Part shown: positions 1 to 5,699 of the stretch, piece after piece | Position numbering within the stretch: position 1 is the stretch's first letter | Layout: every line of letters begins with the position of its first letter | Source: JBFMFR01 sp040752025 | GTDB taxonomy: Bacteria > Chloroflexota > Anaerolineae > Anaerolineales > UBA4823 | Reading direction: 5' to 3' | NCBI GenBank assembly: GCA_040752025.1 | Contig: JBFMFR010000084.1 | Coordinates: 1 to 12,004, forward strand | DNA: 12,004 nt | The notes under the pieces: generated by a model | What the model saw: only the letters and a program-made list of their open reading frames with translations | What the model was told of the DNA's origin: nothing | Databases searched by the model: none | Made by a program: the position numbers and the translations under genes

Positions 1-104
1 ATCGCCGCTTGAGCAAAGATTATGAAGGTTTGGTAACTTCGAGCGAAACCTTTATCTACATCTCGATGACCAGAATCATGCTCCGTAGATTGGCCCGCTC
101 ATGA
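1..104 (+). CDS. IS5-type transposase, 3' end only (cut by window edge)
   Basis: An open frame from base 3 to the TGA at 102-104 encodes 33 residues, beginning RRLSKDYEGLVTSSETF and ending MTRIMLRRLARS. This resembles the C-terminus of DDE transposases of the IS5 family, where an RRLSKDYE stretch shortly after the last catalytic Glu is followed by a helix ending in LRRLA. In the family this enzyme cuts and joins the ends of its insertion sequence. The 5' part lies outside the window, so I cannot tell whether the gene is intact. The call rests on recognising the motif in a short fragment. Confidence 0.75.
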   Translation, partial: RRLSKDYEGLVTSSETFIYISMTRIMLRRLARS

Positions 105-124
105 CTTTTCAGACAGGTTCTAAG
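105..124 (+). mobile_element. Candidate right end of the IS5-type element
   Basis: The bases just after the transposase stop, CTTTTCAGACAGGTTCTAAG, have the look of an insertion-sequence terminal inverted repeat (the reverse complement starts CTTAGAACCTGTCTG). The left end is outside the window, so the repeat cannot be confirmed. The exact outer boundary and any target duplication are unknown. Confidence 0.35.
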
Positions 125-175
125 AAATCACACCCTAGGCATAGGAGCAACTGATATGTACTTTCTCTAGCGATG

Positions 176-210
176 AAGCGCCCGAGGCCTCTTGCGGAGG
201 GCGGGCGCTT
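176..210. repeat. GC-rich hairpin (9-bp perfect arms)
   Basis: AAGCGCCCG at 176-184 is the exact reverse complement of CGGGCGCTT at 202-210, and further pairing is possible inside (GCCTC against GAGG). No run of T follows on either strand, so it is not a standard intrinsic terminator. A second small perfect hairpin (GCGAGC, loop TAC, GCTCGC) lies at 255-269. Neither has a known role. The gene-poor interval 125-443 otherwise holds only these hairpins and the dispersed repeat at 366-404. Confidence 0.5.
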
Positions 211-365
211 GGGTTAAATTTGGCTGCCAATGCGTCCCACCACGCTGAGGCCATGCGAGCTACGCTCGCCACTCGCCTGGCGGCAATCCTGGGCGCGGTT
301 TTCGTTGGTTGTGATGGAGGTATTTTAGTACAGAATGGGGCAAGTGGTAAGGGAGTTACTTGCTT

Positions 366-404
366 CTTTTCAATCTGCGTCAATCGGCGCAATCTGCGGA
401 TGAG
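366..404 (+). repeat. Dispersed ATCTGCG repeat, copy 1
   Basis: This AT/GC-periodic stretch contains CAATCTGCGTCAATCGGCGC followed by AATCTGCGGATGAG. Near-identical copies occur at 1346-1383 and 8891-8920. Inside the unit the motif AATCtGCG recurs about every 9-10 bases. It is intergenic and upstream of the lipoprotein promoter. Confidence 0.7.
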
Positions 405-443
405 CCCTTCTACTGTCTACCCTCTCCATGCAATGTGCACCTA

Positions 444-472
444 TTGACTTTCGACCGGCAATCTGCCATAAT
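444..472 (+). promoter_or_regulatory. Promoter of the lipoprotein gene
   Basis: TTGACT at 444-449 and CATAAT at 467-472 are separated by exactly 17 bases. This is a good sigma-70-type match and would give a leader of about 30 nt before the ATG at 508. The spacing and position fit; no activity data are available. Confidence 0.65.
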
Positions 473-507
473 CAGGTATCTCGTTACTTTGACATTTGGG
501 AGGAACC

Positions 508-1308
508 ATGTCTGCACCATCTACCCAGGTAGTAAATCGCAAGTTCTGGCGGTTGAGCACCGCCCTGCTGTTTGCATTGCCAATCCTGATTGCACTGGCC
601 TGTTCGCTGTCCTTGGATAACCCGGAAGCCAGGCAGACCCAAATGGCCGTCGGGCTGCAGTCGACTTACCTGGCTGAGAAAGAAGCCACGCTGATCTTCC
701 AAAGCACCCAGAACGCGCTCAGCCCAACGCCGCAGGATACACCCTTGCCTTCTCCAAGCCCGGCTCCCACCTCCGCCGCGACGATTGCCAGCACCGAAGT
801 CAGCGCACCGACACAGGCGGCCATCAGCACCCCCGAAGCTACACTGACGAGCAGCGCGCCGCCAGCGGCGATCCTGCTGACCGAATGGTCCCTGCAGGGG
901 TTTATCAGCGATATCCAGGATTGTTACGACCCGGATCAAGCCTGTTGGGGTGTACTGCAAACGCCGGCCTCGGCGATGGTGAGCAGCCAGGCTGTGTACA
1001 TCGATCCTGCCTGGCAAAATCCCTATCTGGTTTTTCGCCATAAATATCACCTGTTTCTAAAAACCTGGCGCGGCCATCCAAACCAGCTCACCGGCTATGC
1101 CAGCGTGCAGATTGACGGGAAATGGAAGATGCTCAGAGCTTATACCGGCACACAGAACTGGGAAATGGCGTCCTTGCCGCTGCTGGACTACCAAGGCTCC
1201 GAAATCATCGTGCGCTTTGCTACCGAGTATGACCAGAATTGGGACTTTCCGGGCGGCTACTGGTACTTTCAAGAGATCCAGATCGTTCCCGATTTCAAAG
1301 CACCCTAG
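508..1308 (+). CDS. Secreted lipoprotein with Thr/Pro/Ser linker and C-terminal beta-sandwich domain
   Basis: The product is 266 aa. The ATG at 508 is chosen because GGGAGG sits just upstream; an in-frame TTG at 496 would cover that site. A basic N-terminus (RKFWR) and hydrophobic helix (about 18-31) end in IALAC, so Cys32 is the likely lipidation site, although Ala at -3 is a relaxed lipobox. Residues about 70-122 are a low-complexity Thr/Pro/Ser linker, usual in surface proteins. Residues 123-262 look like a jelly-roll domain of the type found after M6 peptidases: YLVFRHKYHL, a VQIDGKW strand, YTG, then a YWYFQEIQI strand in the place of the usual GWYIDDI. No catalytic motif is visible, so a binding role at the outer face of the membrane is inferred. 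It stands alone with its own promoter. Confidence 0.85.
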   Translation: MSAPSTQVVNRKFWRLSTALLFALPILIALACSLSLDNPEARQTQMAVGLQSTYLAEKEATLIFQSTQNALSPTPQDTPLPSPSPAPTSAATIASTEVSAPTQAAISTPEATLTSSAPPAAILLTEWSLQGFISDIQDCYDPDQACWGVLQTPASAMVSSQAVYIDPAWQNPYLVFRHKYHLFLKTWRGHPNQLTGYASVQIDGKWKMLRAYTGTQNWEMASLPLLDYQGSEIIVRFATEYDQNWDFPGGYWYFQEIQIVPDFKAP

Positions 1309-1345
1309 TGAGCCCCTGCGTAGCGGAATGGGACGCAGATTTCCG

Positions 1346-1383
1346 CCTTCAATCTGCGGTAATCAGCGCAATCTGCGGATGAG
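1346..1383 (+). repeat. Dispersed ATCTGCG repeat, copy 2
   Basis: CAATCTGCGGTAATCAGCGC followed by AATCTGCGGATGAG matches the copy at 366-404 with only a few differences. It lies in the 80-bp gap between two convergent genes, immediately next to the XRE stop codon. The flank at 1316-1338 can form a weak hairpin (CTGCGT with ACGCAG). Confidence 0.7.
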
Positions 1384-1388
1384 TCCTG

Positions 1389-1778
1389 CTAAGCCGGCTC
1401 TTCCAGCGCGCCCCCCAGGCGGGCGCGCCGCGCCTTGCGCCGCTCCTGGCGCTCCAGCTTGAGGCGGGCGATCTGCAAGAGTTCCTGGCGGTCCTCTTCC
1501 GAGAGCTGCACCAGCAGGTAGCGCCACTGCTCGAAGCCGCCGTCTTCATCGGGCAGCTCCGGCAGCAGGCCGGCCAGGCGGAAGACCAGCTCGGCCGGCA
1601 CGTCCAGGGCGCTGGCGATGGCCTCGCAGCCGTCCCAGCCGGGCAGCGCCCCGCGCCGGGCGCGGCTGAGCATCGAATGCGACACACCCGCCTGCTGCGA
1701 GAGCTGGAAGTCGTTCCAGCCGCGCAGGGCCAGCTCCCCATCCAGCCAGGCCAGGAAATCCTCCACAGGTCGTTTCAT
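1389..1778 (-). CDS. XRE-family helix-turn-helix regulator
   Basis: The product is 129 aa. The DNA-binding fold spans about residues 17-64: WNDFQLSQQAGVSHSMLSRA is the helix-turn-helix, followed by the usual helix EAIASALDVPAELVFRLAG. The rest is a helical, highly charged C-terminal tail (KLERQERRKARRAR) that could help dimerise or bind nucleic acid. XRE proteins are usually repressors; the target here is unknown and no partner gene (toxin, phage lysogeny module) is adjacent. The ATG at 1778 lies 8 bases after a TAAAAT box, so the message may be almost leaderless; a TTG at 1787 is in frame but overlaps that box. The downstream neighbour on this strand is only a repeat. Confidence 0.8.
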   Translation of the reverse strand: MKRPVEDFLAWLDGELALRGWNDFQLSQQAGVSHSMLSRARRGALPGWDGCEAIASALDVPAELVFRLAGLLPELPDEDGGFEQWRYLLVQLSEEDRQELLQIARLKLERQERRKARRARLGGALEEPA

Positions 1779-1786
1779 TAACGCCA

Positions 1787-1792
1787 ATTTTA
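1787..1792 (-). promoter_or_regulatory. Probable -10 box of the XRE gene, near-leaderless
   Basis: Read on the minus strand the sequence is GGGGTAAAAT, then TGGCGTTA, then the ATG. With normal -10 geometry transcription would start at or within 2 bases of the start codon. No convincing -35 is seen, and there is no proper Shine-Dalgarno site. This is the same arrangement as for the TetR gene at 6549. Confidence 0.45.
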
Positions 1793-1838
1793 CCCCAAAG
1801 CCGGGCGCCTGGCGTGCAGTTCTGGCCCGGTATTATTT

Positions 1839-1965
1839 ACCGCGAAGCCGCGAAGAGCGCAAAGAAAGACTGGAAAAGCTTTTACAGCAAGCCGGAACTG
1901 AGATTCTGGCAGCCTCAGTCAATGACTTGCATTCCTTCGCGTTCTTGGCGACTTTGCGGTGATTA
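1839..1965. repeat. Imperfect inverted pair of CGCAAAG-type repeats
   Basis: ACCGCGAAGCCGCGAAGAGC (from 1839) and the reverse complement of the stretch 1934-1965 match at about 21 of 26 positions by eye. The repeat is built from units of the kind CGCAAAG/CGCGAAG. The 67-base interior carries a small hairpin (ACTGAG with CTCAGT). The pair fills the gap between the XRE promoter and the end of the NTF2-like gene. Related copies lie at 4583-4610 and 7293-7322. Confidence 0.6.
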
Positions 1966-1968
1966 CGT

Positions 1969-2553
1969 TTATGACAGTTCGATCCTTTCATCCGGGCTGC
2001 GCGTAGTGGCGAAAGCGAACTGCATCTGGGCGAAGCGCCATGCGCCCTGCTGGCGCACCGCCACCGCCGTCAGGCGGAAGGGCCACGACAGGCGCTCGGA
2101 CCCCGCCAGCCCGTACAGGATGTCCATCCCCAGGCGGATGATGTCCAGCGTCTTCTGCCGCTCGCTCAGTTCGCCCTCGTCCAGCACAGCGCGCACGTAA
2201 TCCTGGTAGCCCCGGTAGCGATCCTGGTGCGGGATCGTATCGGTCACCGTGCCGGTCGTAGCCAGCCAGGCGGCTTCTCCCTGGACGTGGATGTGCGCCC
2301 CGGCCACATCGTAGACAACATCGCCCCAGTGTTCCCAGTCGTGGGCGATCAGTTGGCGCACGGCTGCCCGTCCCAGGCGCCATTCTTCGTCGCCTGGGCG
2401 GATGGCGGCTGTGCCCACGACCTCCACCTCCTCACCGGGGATGAACAGCCCCATGAAAGCGTCCAGCCGGCCCGGGTCGCGCGCCGTGTAACCGTCCTGG
2501 AAGCGCTGCAACAACTTGCGTACTTCTTCGTGTGAATTTGGTTGGTTTTTCAA
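1969..2553 (-). CDS. NTF2/SnoaL-like fold protein
   Basis: The product is 194 aa. The N-terminal part (EEVRKLLQRFQDGYTARDPGR, then LDAFMGLFIPG) is the typical opening of SnoaL-like/NTF2 proteins: helices that count out 'a path through which the protein catalyses or binds', then FxxD-like strands. Strands at about 83-104 (DVAGAHIHVQGEAAWLATTG) and 160-182 (LTAVAVRQQGAWRFAQMQFA) complete the curved sheet. The cone-shaped fold can bind small molecules or catalyse isomerisation, but no specific activity can be read. An insert of about 45 residues (110-155) is longer than usual. The frame starts at TTG 2553 with AGGA 9-12 bases upstream; the next ATG is inside the conserved fold, so TTG is preferred. 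It is probably cytoplasmic, as no signal peptide is present. Confidence 0.75.
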   Translation of the reverse strand: MKNQPNSHEEVRKLLQRFQDGYTARDPGRLDAFMGLFIPGEEVEVVGTAAIRPGDEEWRLGRAAVRQLIAHDWEHWGDVVYDVAGAHIHVQGEAAWLATTGTVTDTIPHQDRYRGYQDYVRAVLDEGELSERQKTLDIIRLGMDILYGLAGSERLSWPFRLTAVAVRQQGAWRFAQMQFAFATTRSPDERIELS

Positions 2554-2571
2554 GTCTTTTATCCTATGATC

Positions 2572-2664
2572 AGAAACCGGGTTTTTTGCCGCTCAGGTGG
2601 GGAAGTCATGCAAACAAGCTGCAAGTTTTATGGGCTATGCCTGCCAATCAAAAACCCGGTTTCT
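2572..2664. repeat. Inverted-repeat element with AGAAACCGGGTTTTT ends
   Basis: AGAAACCGGGTTTTT (2572-2586) is the exact reverse complement of 2650-2664. The 93-bp unit has a 63-base interior with no credible ORF and looks like a small non-autonomous element or a repeat pair. The same sequence family, with C to T and G to A changes, forms the tight hairpin at 7230-7262, and a partial copy (TTGTCAAAAACCGG) lies at 2795-2808. Confidence 0.65.
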
Positions 2665-2722
2665 TTTAGCGAAAGTATTGTACGGATTTTACCAGCAAGC
2701 GGCGTCAATTGTTCATATCCCG

Positions 2723-2751
2723 TTGACAAGAACAAATGTTCTATGTATAAT
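2723..2751 (+). promoter_or_regulatory. Near-consensus promoter with LexA-type operator
   Basis: TTGACA (2723-2728) and TATAAT (2746-2751) are both perfect consensus and 17 bases apart. The spacer holds AGAACAAATGTTCT (2729-2742), a palindrome whose core GAAC-AAAT-GTTC fits the Gram-positive LexA box GAAC-RNRY-GTTC. Half-sites (TGTTC) flank it at 2710-2714 and 2751-2755. A repressor here would block RNA polymerase directly. The leader to the ATG at 2832 is about 75 nt and contains a weak hairpin (GATGT, GTAG, ACATC). Confidence 0.8.
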
Positions 2752-2831
2752 GTTCTTGGAGAGACGCTGTTTGTCGATGTGTAGACATCAAACCTTGTCA
2801 AAAACCGGCTACTTTGCGTAAGGAGCGCCCC

Positions 2832-3758
2832 ATGCATGCCATCCCCCCAGTGATTACCCCTCTTTTAACCGCCGTGATCAACGACGCCACCATGCCCGCC
2901 GCCCTGCTGCGCAGCTACGCTCGCCTGTTTGCCGCCGCCTGGCGGCAGCAGTACCGGCGCACCGAGCCCCTGGACTTCGAGACGCAGCTCGTGCCGCTGC
3001 TGGGTGTGCGCCGCTCGCAGGCTCGCCAGCAGTTGCGCGCCCTGCGCTTCGCCAAGCTGCTGGACTGGAGCAGCGACGGCAGCAACCACTACGTGATCAG
3101 CTTCCACCCGCCGCCCGAGGTGACTGCCCTGGCCGACCAGGTGGGTGCCCACTTGGCCGGCCAGGGCGACGAGTTTTCCGGAAAAACGGACTCTGTTAAT
3201 GGAGTTGTAGATTCAGAATCTTTAACTTGTGAGGAAATACAACAACAACTTACAGAGGCTTCAAAAGCGGACGCAAAGCCGGACGAGCCCCCGGCAGGCT
3301 TGCCAGGACAAAGCGACCCTGCTCACCAGCAGGTGAGCGCTTACCTGCTGCGCGCCGGCGTGTGGGCCGACGTGGCCGAGCGCATCGCCCGGCAGATCGT
3401 CGCCAACCGGCGGCGCATCGCCCTGGGCGGGCAGCAGTACCTGCCGGACGTCGAAGACGTTTTGGGCTGGATCGCCTACTGCTTTGCCGACCGCCAGAAA
3501 AACAATATCACCCAGCCGGCGGCGGTGCTGGCCGCCAACCTGAACGCCAACCGCCGCTGCCCGCCGGAATATCGCCCGCCGCGCATCTGCGCCGCCTGCG
3601 GCTACCAGGAGGACGACTGCGGCTGTGATGACGACCGGTTCCGCCCGCACTTCCCGCCCGAGTTCCTCGAGCGCGCTTTCCGCTCGACCTACAGCGCCTA
3701 CCTGAGCAACCGCTGGGGGGTGTGCGAGCGCTGCGGCGGCTTTCCGTGCAAGTGTTGA
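2832..3758 (+). CDS. Winged-helix, Cys-rich protein resembling replication initiators
   Basis: The product is 308 aa. The ATG at 2832 follows AAGGAG with 6-7 bases spacing. Residues about 22-92 look like a winged helix (LVPLLGVRRSQARQQLRALR as recognition region, NHYVISF as wing). A polar linker follows (about 110-165), then a helical domain (166-245) with the pattern YLLRAGVWADVAERIA ... DVLGWIAYCFADR ... ITQPAAVLAANL. This recalls the C-terminal helical part of DnaD-like and plasmid/phage initiator proteins. The tail has two Cys clusters, C253/C256/C263/C265 and C298/C301/C306/C308, which could bind zinc. The likely role is DNA binding, perhaps replication, but this is inference without a firm family hit. 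It is the first gene of a pair under the LexA-type promoter. The linker DNA is strikingly AT-rich. Confidence 0.8.
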   Translation: MHAIPPVITPLLTAVINDATMPAALLRSYARLFAAAWRQQYRRTEPLDFETQLVPLLGVRRSQARQQLRALRFAKLLDWSSDGSNHYVISFHPPPEVTALADQVGAHLAGQGDEFSGKTDSVNGVVDSESLTCEEIQQQLTEASKADAKPDEPPAGLPGQSDPAHQQVSAYLLRAGVWADVAERIARQIVANRRRIALGGQQYLPDVEDVLGWIAYCFADRQKNNITQPAAVLAANLNANRRCPPEYRPPRICAACGYQEDDCGCDDDRFRPHFPPEFLERAFRSTYSAYLSNRWGVCERCGGFPCKC

Positions 3759-3781
3759 GGCGAGCGAGGAGCCAGACGCGA

Positions 3782-4180
3782 ATGTGGGAGCGGTTGTTAC
3801 GCTGGTTGGGGTTTCCCCCGCTGGAGCGCGGCGTCTTCCGGCTGGAAGGCGCCCTGGCCGAGCACGTCTATCACCTGGCCCGGCGCGAGCGCCGCTCGCC
3901 CGACGACATGGCTGCCGACCTGGTCACCAGCGGGCTGCTGTACCACAGCCTGGCGCACGAGCAGTTGGAGCGCTGGCGCGATCTCTCACTGCGTGAACAG
4001 CAGGTGTCGGCGTTGATCTGCCTGGGTTACACCAACTACCAGATCGCCGATCGGTTGGTGATCGCCCCCGCCACAGTCAAATCGCATGTTCGTAACATCC
4101 TGCGCAAGTTCGACCTGCACAGCCAGAAAGAACTACGCCTGATGCTGCAAGATTGGGATTTCCGCGATTGGGAAGCGTGA
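3782..4180 (+). CDS. Small LuxR-type HTH regulator with possible RHH N-terminus
   Basis: The product is 132 aa. The ATG at 3782 has GAGGAG 10 bases upstream and lies 23 bases past the stop of the initiator-like gene, so the two are probably cotranscribed. Residues about 68-122 are a clear GerE/LuxR DNA-binding domain: LSLREQQVSALICLGYTNYQ, IADRL, then IAPATVKSHVRNILRKFDLH. No receiver, PAS or autoinducer domain is present. Instead residues about 18-52 (VFRLEGALAEHVYHLARRER, then RSPDDMAADLVTSGLL) have the strand-helix-helix pattern of ribbon-helix-helix proteins; that part is inference from pattern only. It may regulate its own operon or the element it comes from. The gene ends 12 bases from a convergent small gene. 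Confidence 0.8.
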   Translation: MWERLLRWLGFPPLERGVFRLEGALAEHVYHLARRERRSPDDMAADLVTSGLLYHSLAHEQLERWRDLSLREQQVSALICLGYTNYQIADRLVIAPATVKSHVRNILRKFDLHSQKELRLMLQDWDFRDWEA

Positions 4181-4192
4181 GCGCCAGCGGCC

Positions 4193-4435
4193 CTACTCGG
4201 CTTTTTCCACGCCCAGGTGCGAGAGGATGATCTCCAACGGCCAGTGGCGGTTCTTGTCGAAGGCGTTGCGCGCTTCTTCCAGCGCCCGGCGCTTTTCTTC
4301 ACGATGGGCGACGAACAGGCCTTTGACCTGGATGGTTTCCAGGTGCTCGCTGATGCTGCGGTTCGTGCCGTTGCTGTTGCGAATGGCCTCGTTGACGTAT
4401 TCTTGCAAATATTTGCGGTACAATCGGATGTCCAT
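4193..4435 (-). CDS. Small charged protein of unknown function
   Basis: The product is 80 aa and I do not recognise its family. It is mainly helical and charged (RLYRKYLQEYVNEAIRN near the start, AHREEKRRALEEARNAFDKN in the middle), with no membrane segment, signal peptide or Cys. Normal amino acid composition and a plausible ATG favour a real gene. GGAG lies 13 bases before the ATG, which is longer than ideal, and a TATACT box on the minus strand at 4464-4469 could be its -10, without a good -35. It converges on the LuxR-type gene; nothing ties it to that operon. A role as an antitoxin or a small DNA-binding partner is possible but unsupported. Confidence 0.6.
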   Translation of the reverse strand: MDIRLYRKYLQEYVNEAIRNSNGTNRSISEHLETIQVKGLFVAHREEKRRALEEARNAFDKNRHWPLEIILSHLGVEKAE

Positions 4436-4486
4436 GAGAAGCTGGTTTCTCCACTTTCAGATAAGTATACCCTATTTGCACCCCAT

Positions 4487-4748
4487 AGCGATATCTTTGC
4501 GATAAACAAGACTCCGTGAACTCCGTGCGCCTCCATGTTTATCCTGAAAACCCTAACACAGAGAGCACCGAGTCTCTGATTATTCTTTGTGGTCTTTGTG
4601 CTCTTTGTGGTTATTCTCAAGAGACTCCGTGAACTCCGTGGTCCTTCTCCGCGCTCTCCGTGTTTATAGCAGATTTACGGATTGAATCTGAACCTTTTCA
4701 ACCGCAAAGCGATATCTTTACTGTAAAGAGACTCCGCGGTCTCCGTGT
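4487..4748. repeat. Repeat-rich gap with two related copies of CTCCGTG arrays
   Basis: No gene is seen between 4436 and 4952. AGCGATATCTTT occurs at 4487-4498 and 4708-4719, each followed within about 10-12 bases by AGACTCCG and further CTCCGTG units, which points to an old duplication. Between them lie another CTCCGTG cluster (about 4623-4664) and the TCTTTGTGG units at 4583-4610 (CTTTGTGGTCTTTGTGCTC, continuing CTTTGTGG). The units recur about every 9-10 bases. Confidence 0.65.
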
Positions 4749-4750
4749 TC

Positions 4751-4924
4751 GAGCTCCTTTCAAAAAAAGACTCCGTGAACTCCGTGTTTCTCCGCGGTCT
4801 CCGTGTTCGAGCTCTTTTCAAAAAAAGACTCCGTGAACTCCGTGTTTCTCCGCGGTCTCCGTGTTCGAGCTCCTTTCAAAAAAAGACTCCGTGAACTCCG
4901 TGTTTCTCCGCGGTCTCCGTGTTA
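4751..4924. repeat. Tandem array of three 58-bp units
   Basis: The units start at 4751, 4809 and 4867, each beginning GAGCTC. Copies differ by one base in the second (GAGCTCTTTTC for GAGCTCCTTTC) and at the last base of the third. A partial unit precedes the first (4730-4750). Each unit holds GAGCTC, a run of seven A, and four CTCCG(T/C)G motifs 9-10 bases apart, one inside the palindrome CCGCGG. A 58-base period is not a multiple of three, so the array is not coding. It ends 28 bases before the next start codon. Confidence 0.9.
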
Positions 4925-4952
4925 CTCTTTTTCATAATTCCAGGAGGAAACC

Positions 4953-5666
4953 ATGCAGTACAAACCCGTCATGCTGGCCCTGCTCGAGCAGTCCAGGCAA
5001 GAAGAACAGATCCTGGCCGGTAGCCTCACCCCAGCCGAGCGCCAGGCCCGAGGTGAGCTGAAGAACTGGGCCTTCAAAGAGATCGTCGCCCACGTCCTGG
5101 TCTGGATGCAGCGCAACGGCGAGAACCTGCTGCTGATGAAGGCTGGCCAGCCGCCCACCCGCTACGATAATTTCCTCGAGCTGAACGACCAGAATTTCGA
5201 CGAGTTCTGCCAGATGACCTGGGAGCAGGTGCAGGCTTACTCCGACCAGGTGCGCAGCGCCTACCTGGAGGCCGTCCAGTCCCTGAGCGAAGAACAGCTC
5301 ACCTCCCTGGAGCTTTACGAGGGCCAGCGGGGCACGCTGTGGAACCAGATCGTGGGCAGTTGTTTCACCCACGCCGTGATGCATTATTCCGACATCTACG
5401 TCAAGCGCGGCGATATCGCCCAGGCCGACCAGCTCCAGGAGCGCGCCTACCAGACGCTCTCCGGTCTGGACTCCGGCGACGTCTGGCAGGGCACGGTGCG
5501 CTACAACCTGGCCTGTCACTACGCCCTCACCGGGCGCTCGGAGCAGGCCATCGACCTGATCCGCCAGTCGCTGCCGCTCCACCCGGGGCTGGTGGACTGG
5601 TCCAGGCAGGACACCGACCTGGACTCGCTGCGCGAGCTCCCCGAGTTCCAGGCGCTGTACGCCTAG
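4953..5666 (+). CDS. DinB/DfsB-like metal-binding protein with TPR-like C-terminus
   Basis: The product is 237 aa. A strong AGGAGG lies 7 bases before the ATG. Residues 1-155 look like a four-helix DinB-type bundle: WAFKEIVAHVLVWMQ carries His47 and FTHAVMHYSD carries His140 and His144, matching the usual three-His metal site. DinB-like proteins often act as thiol-dependent transferases or detoxifying enzymes; the reaction here cannot be read. Residues about 180-234 (YNLACHYALTGRSEQAIDLI, then a PLHPGL turn and a Leu-rich end) resemble the last TPR repeats found at protein ends, usually for protein binding. No signal peptide is present, so it is cytoplasmic. The promoter must lie in or beyond the 58-bp repeat array. 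It converges on the SH3b gene, with 33 bases between. Confidence 0.8.
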   Translation: MQYKPVMLALLEQSRQEEQILAGSLTPAERQARGELKNWAFKEIVAHVLVWMQRNGENLLLMKAGQPPTRYDNFLELNDQNFDEFCQMTWEQVQAYSDQVRSAYLEAVQSLSEEQLTSLELYEGQRGTLWNQIVGSCFTHAVMHYSDIYVKRGDIAQADQLQERAYQTLSGLDSGDVWQGTVRYNLACHYALTGRSEQAIDLIRQSLPLHPGLVDWSRQDTDLDSLRELPEFQALYA

Positions 5667-5699
5667 CCGGAGACCTTGTGCCGGGGTTTTGTGCCTCGC

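Noticed and set aside
135..447. Small open frames on both strands near the IS end
   Set aside because: No ribosome sites, no recognisable protein pattern, and they cross hairpins and the dispersed repeat.
2542..2837. Three overlapping small open frames
   Set aside because: They run across the inverted-repeat element and the promoter and show no protein-like conservation.
4751..4924. CRISPR array
   Set aside because: The 58-bp units are joined directly with no unique spacers, and no cas gene is present.
4932..5582. 216-aa open frame on the minus strand
   Set aside because: Antisense to the DinB-like gene, with low-complexity Gly/Val/Leu content and no start signals.
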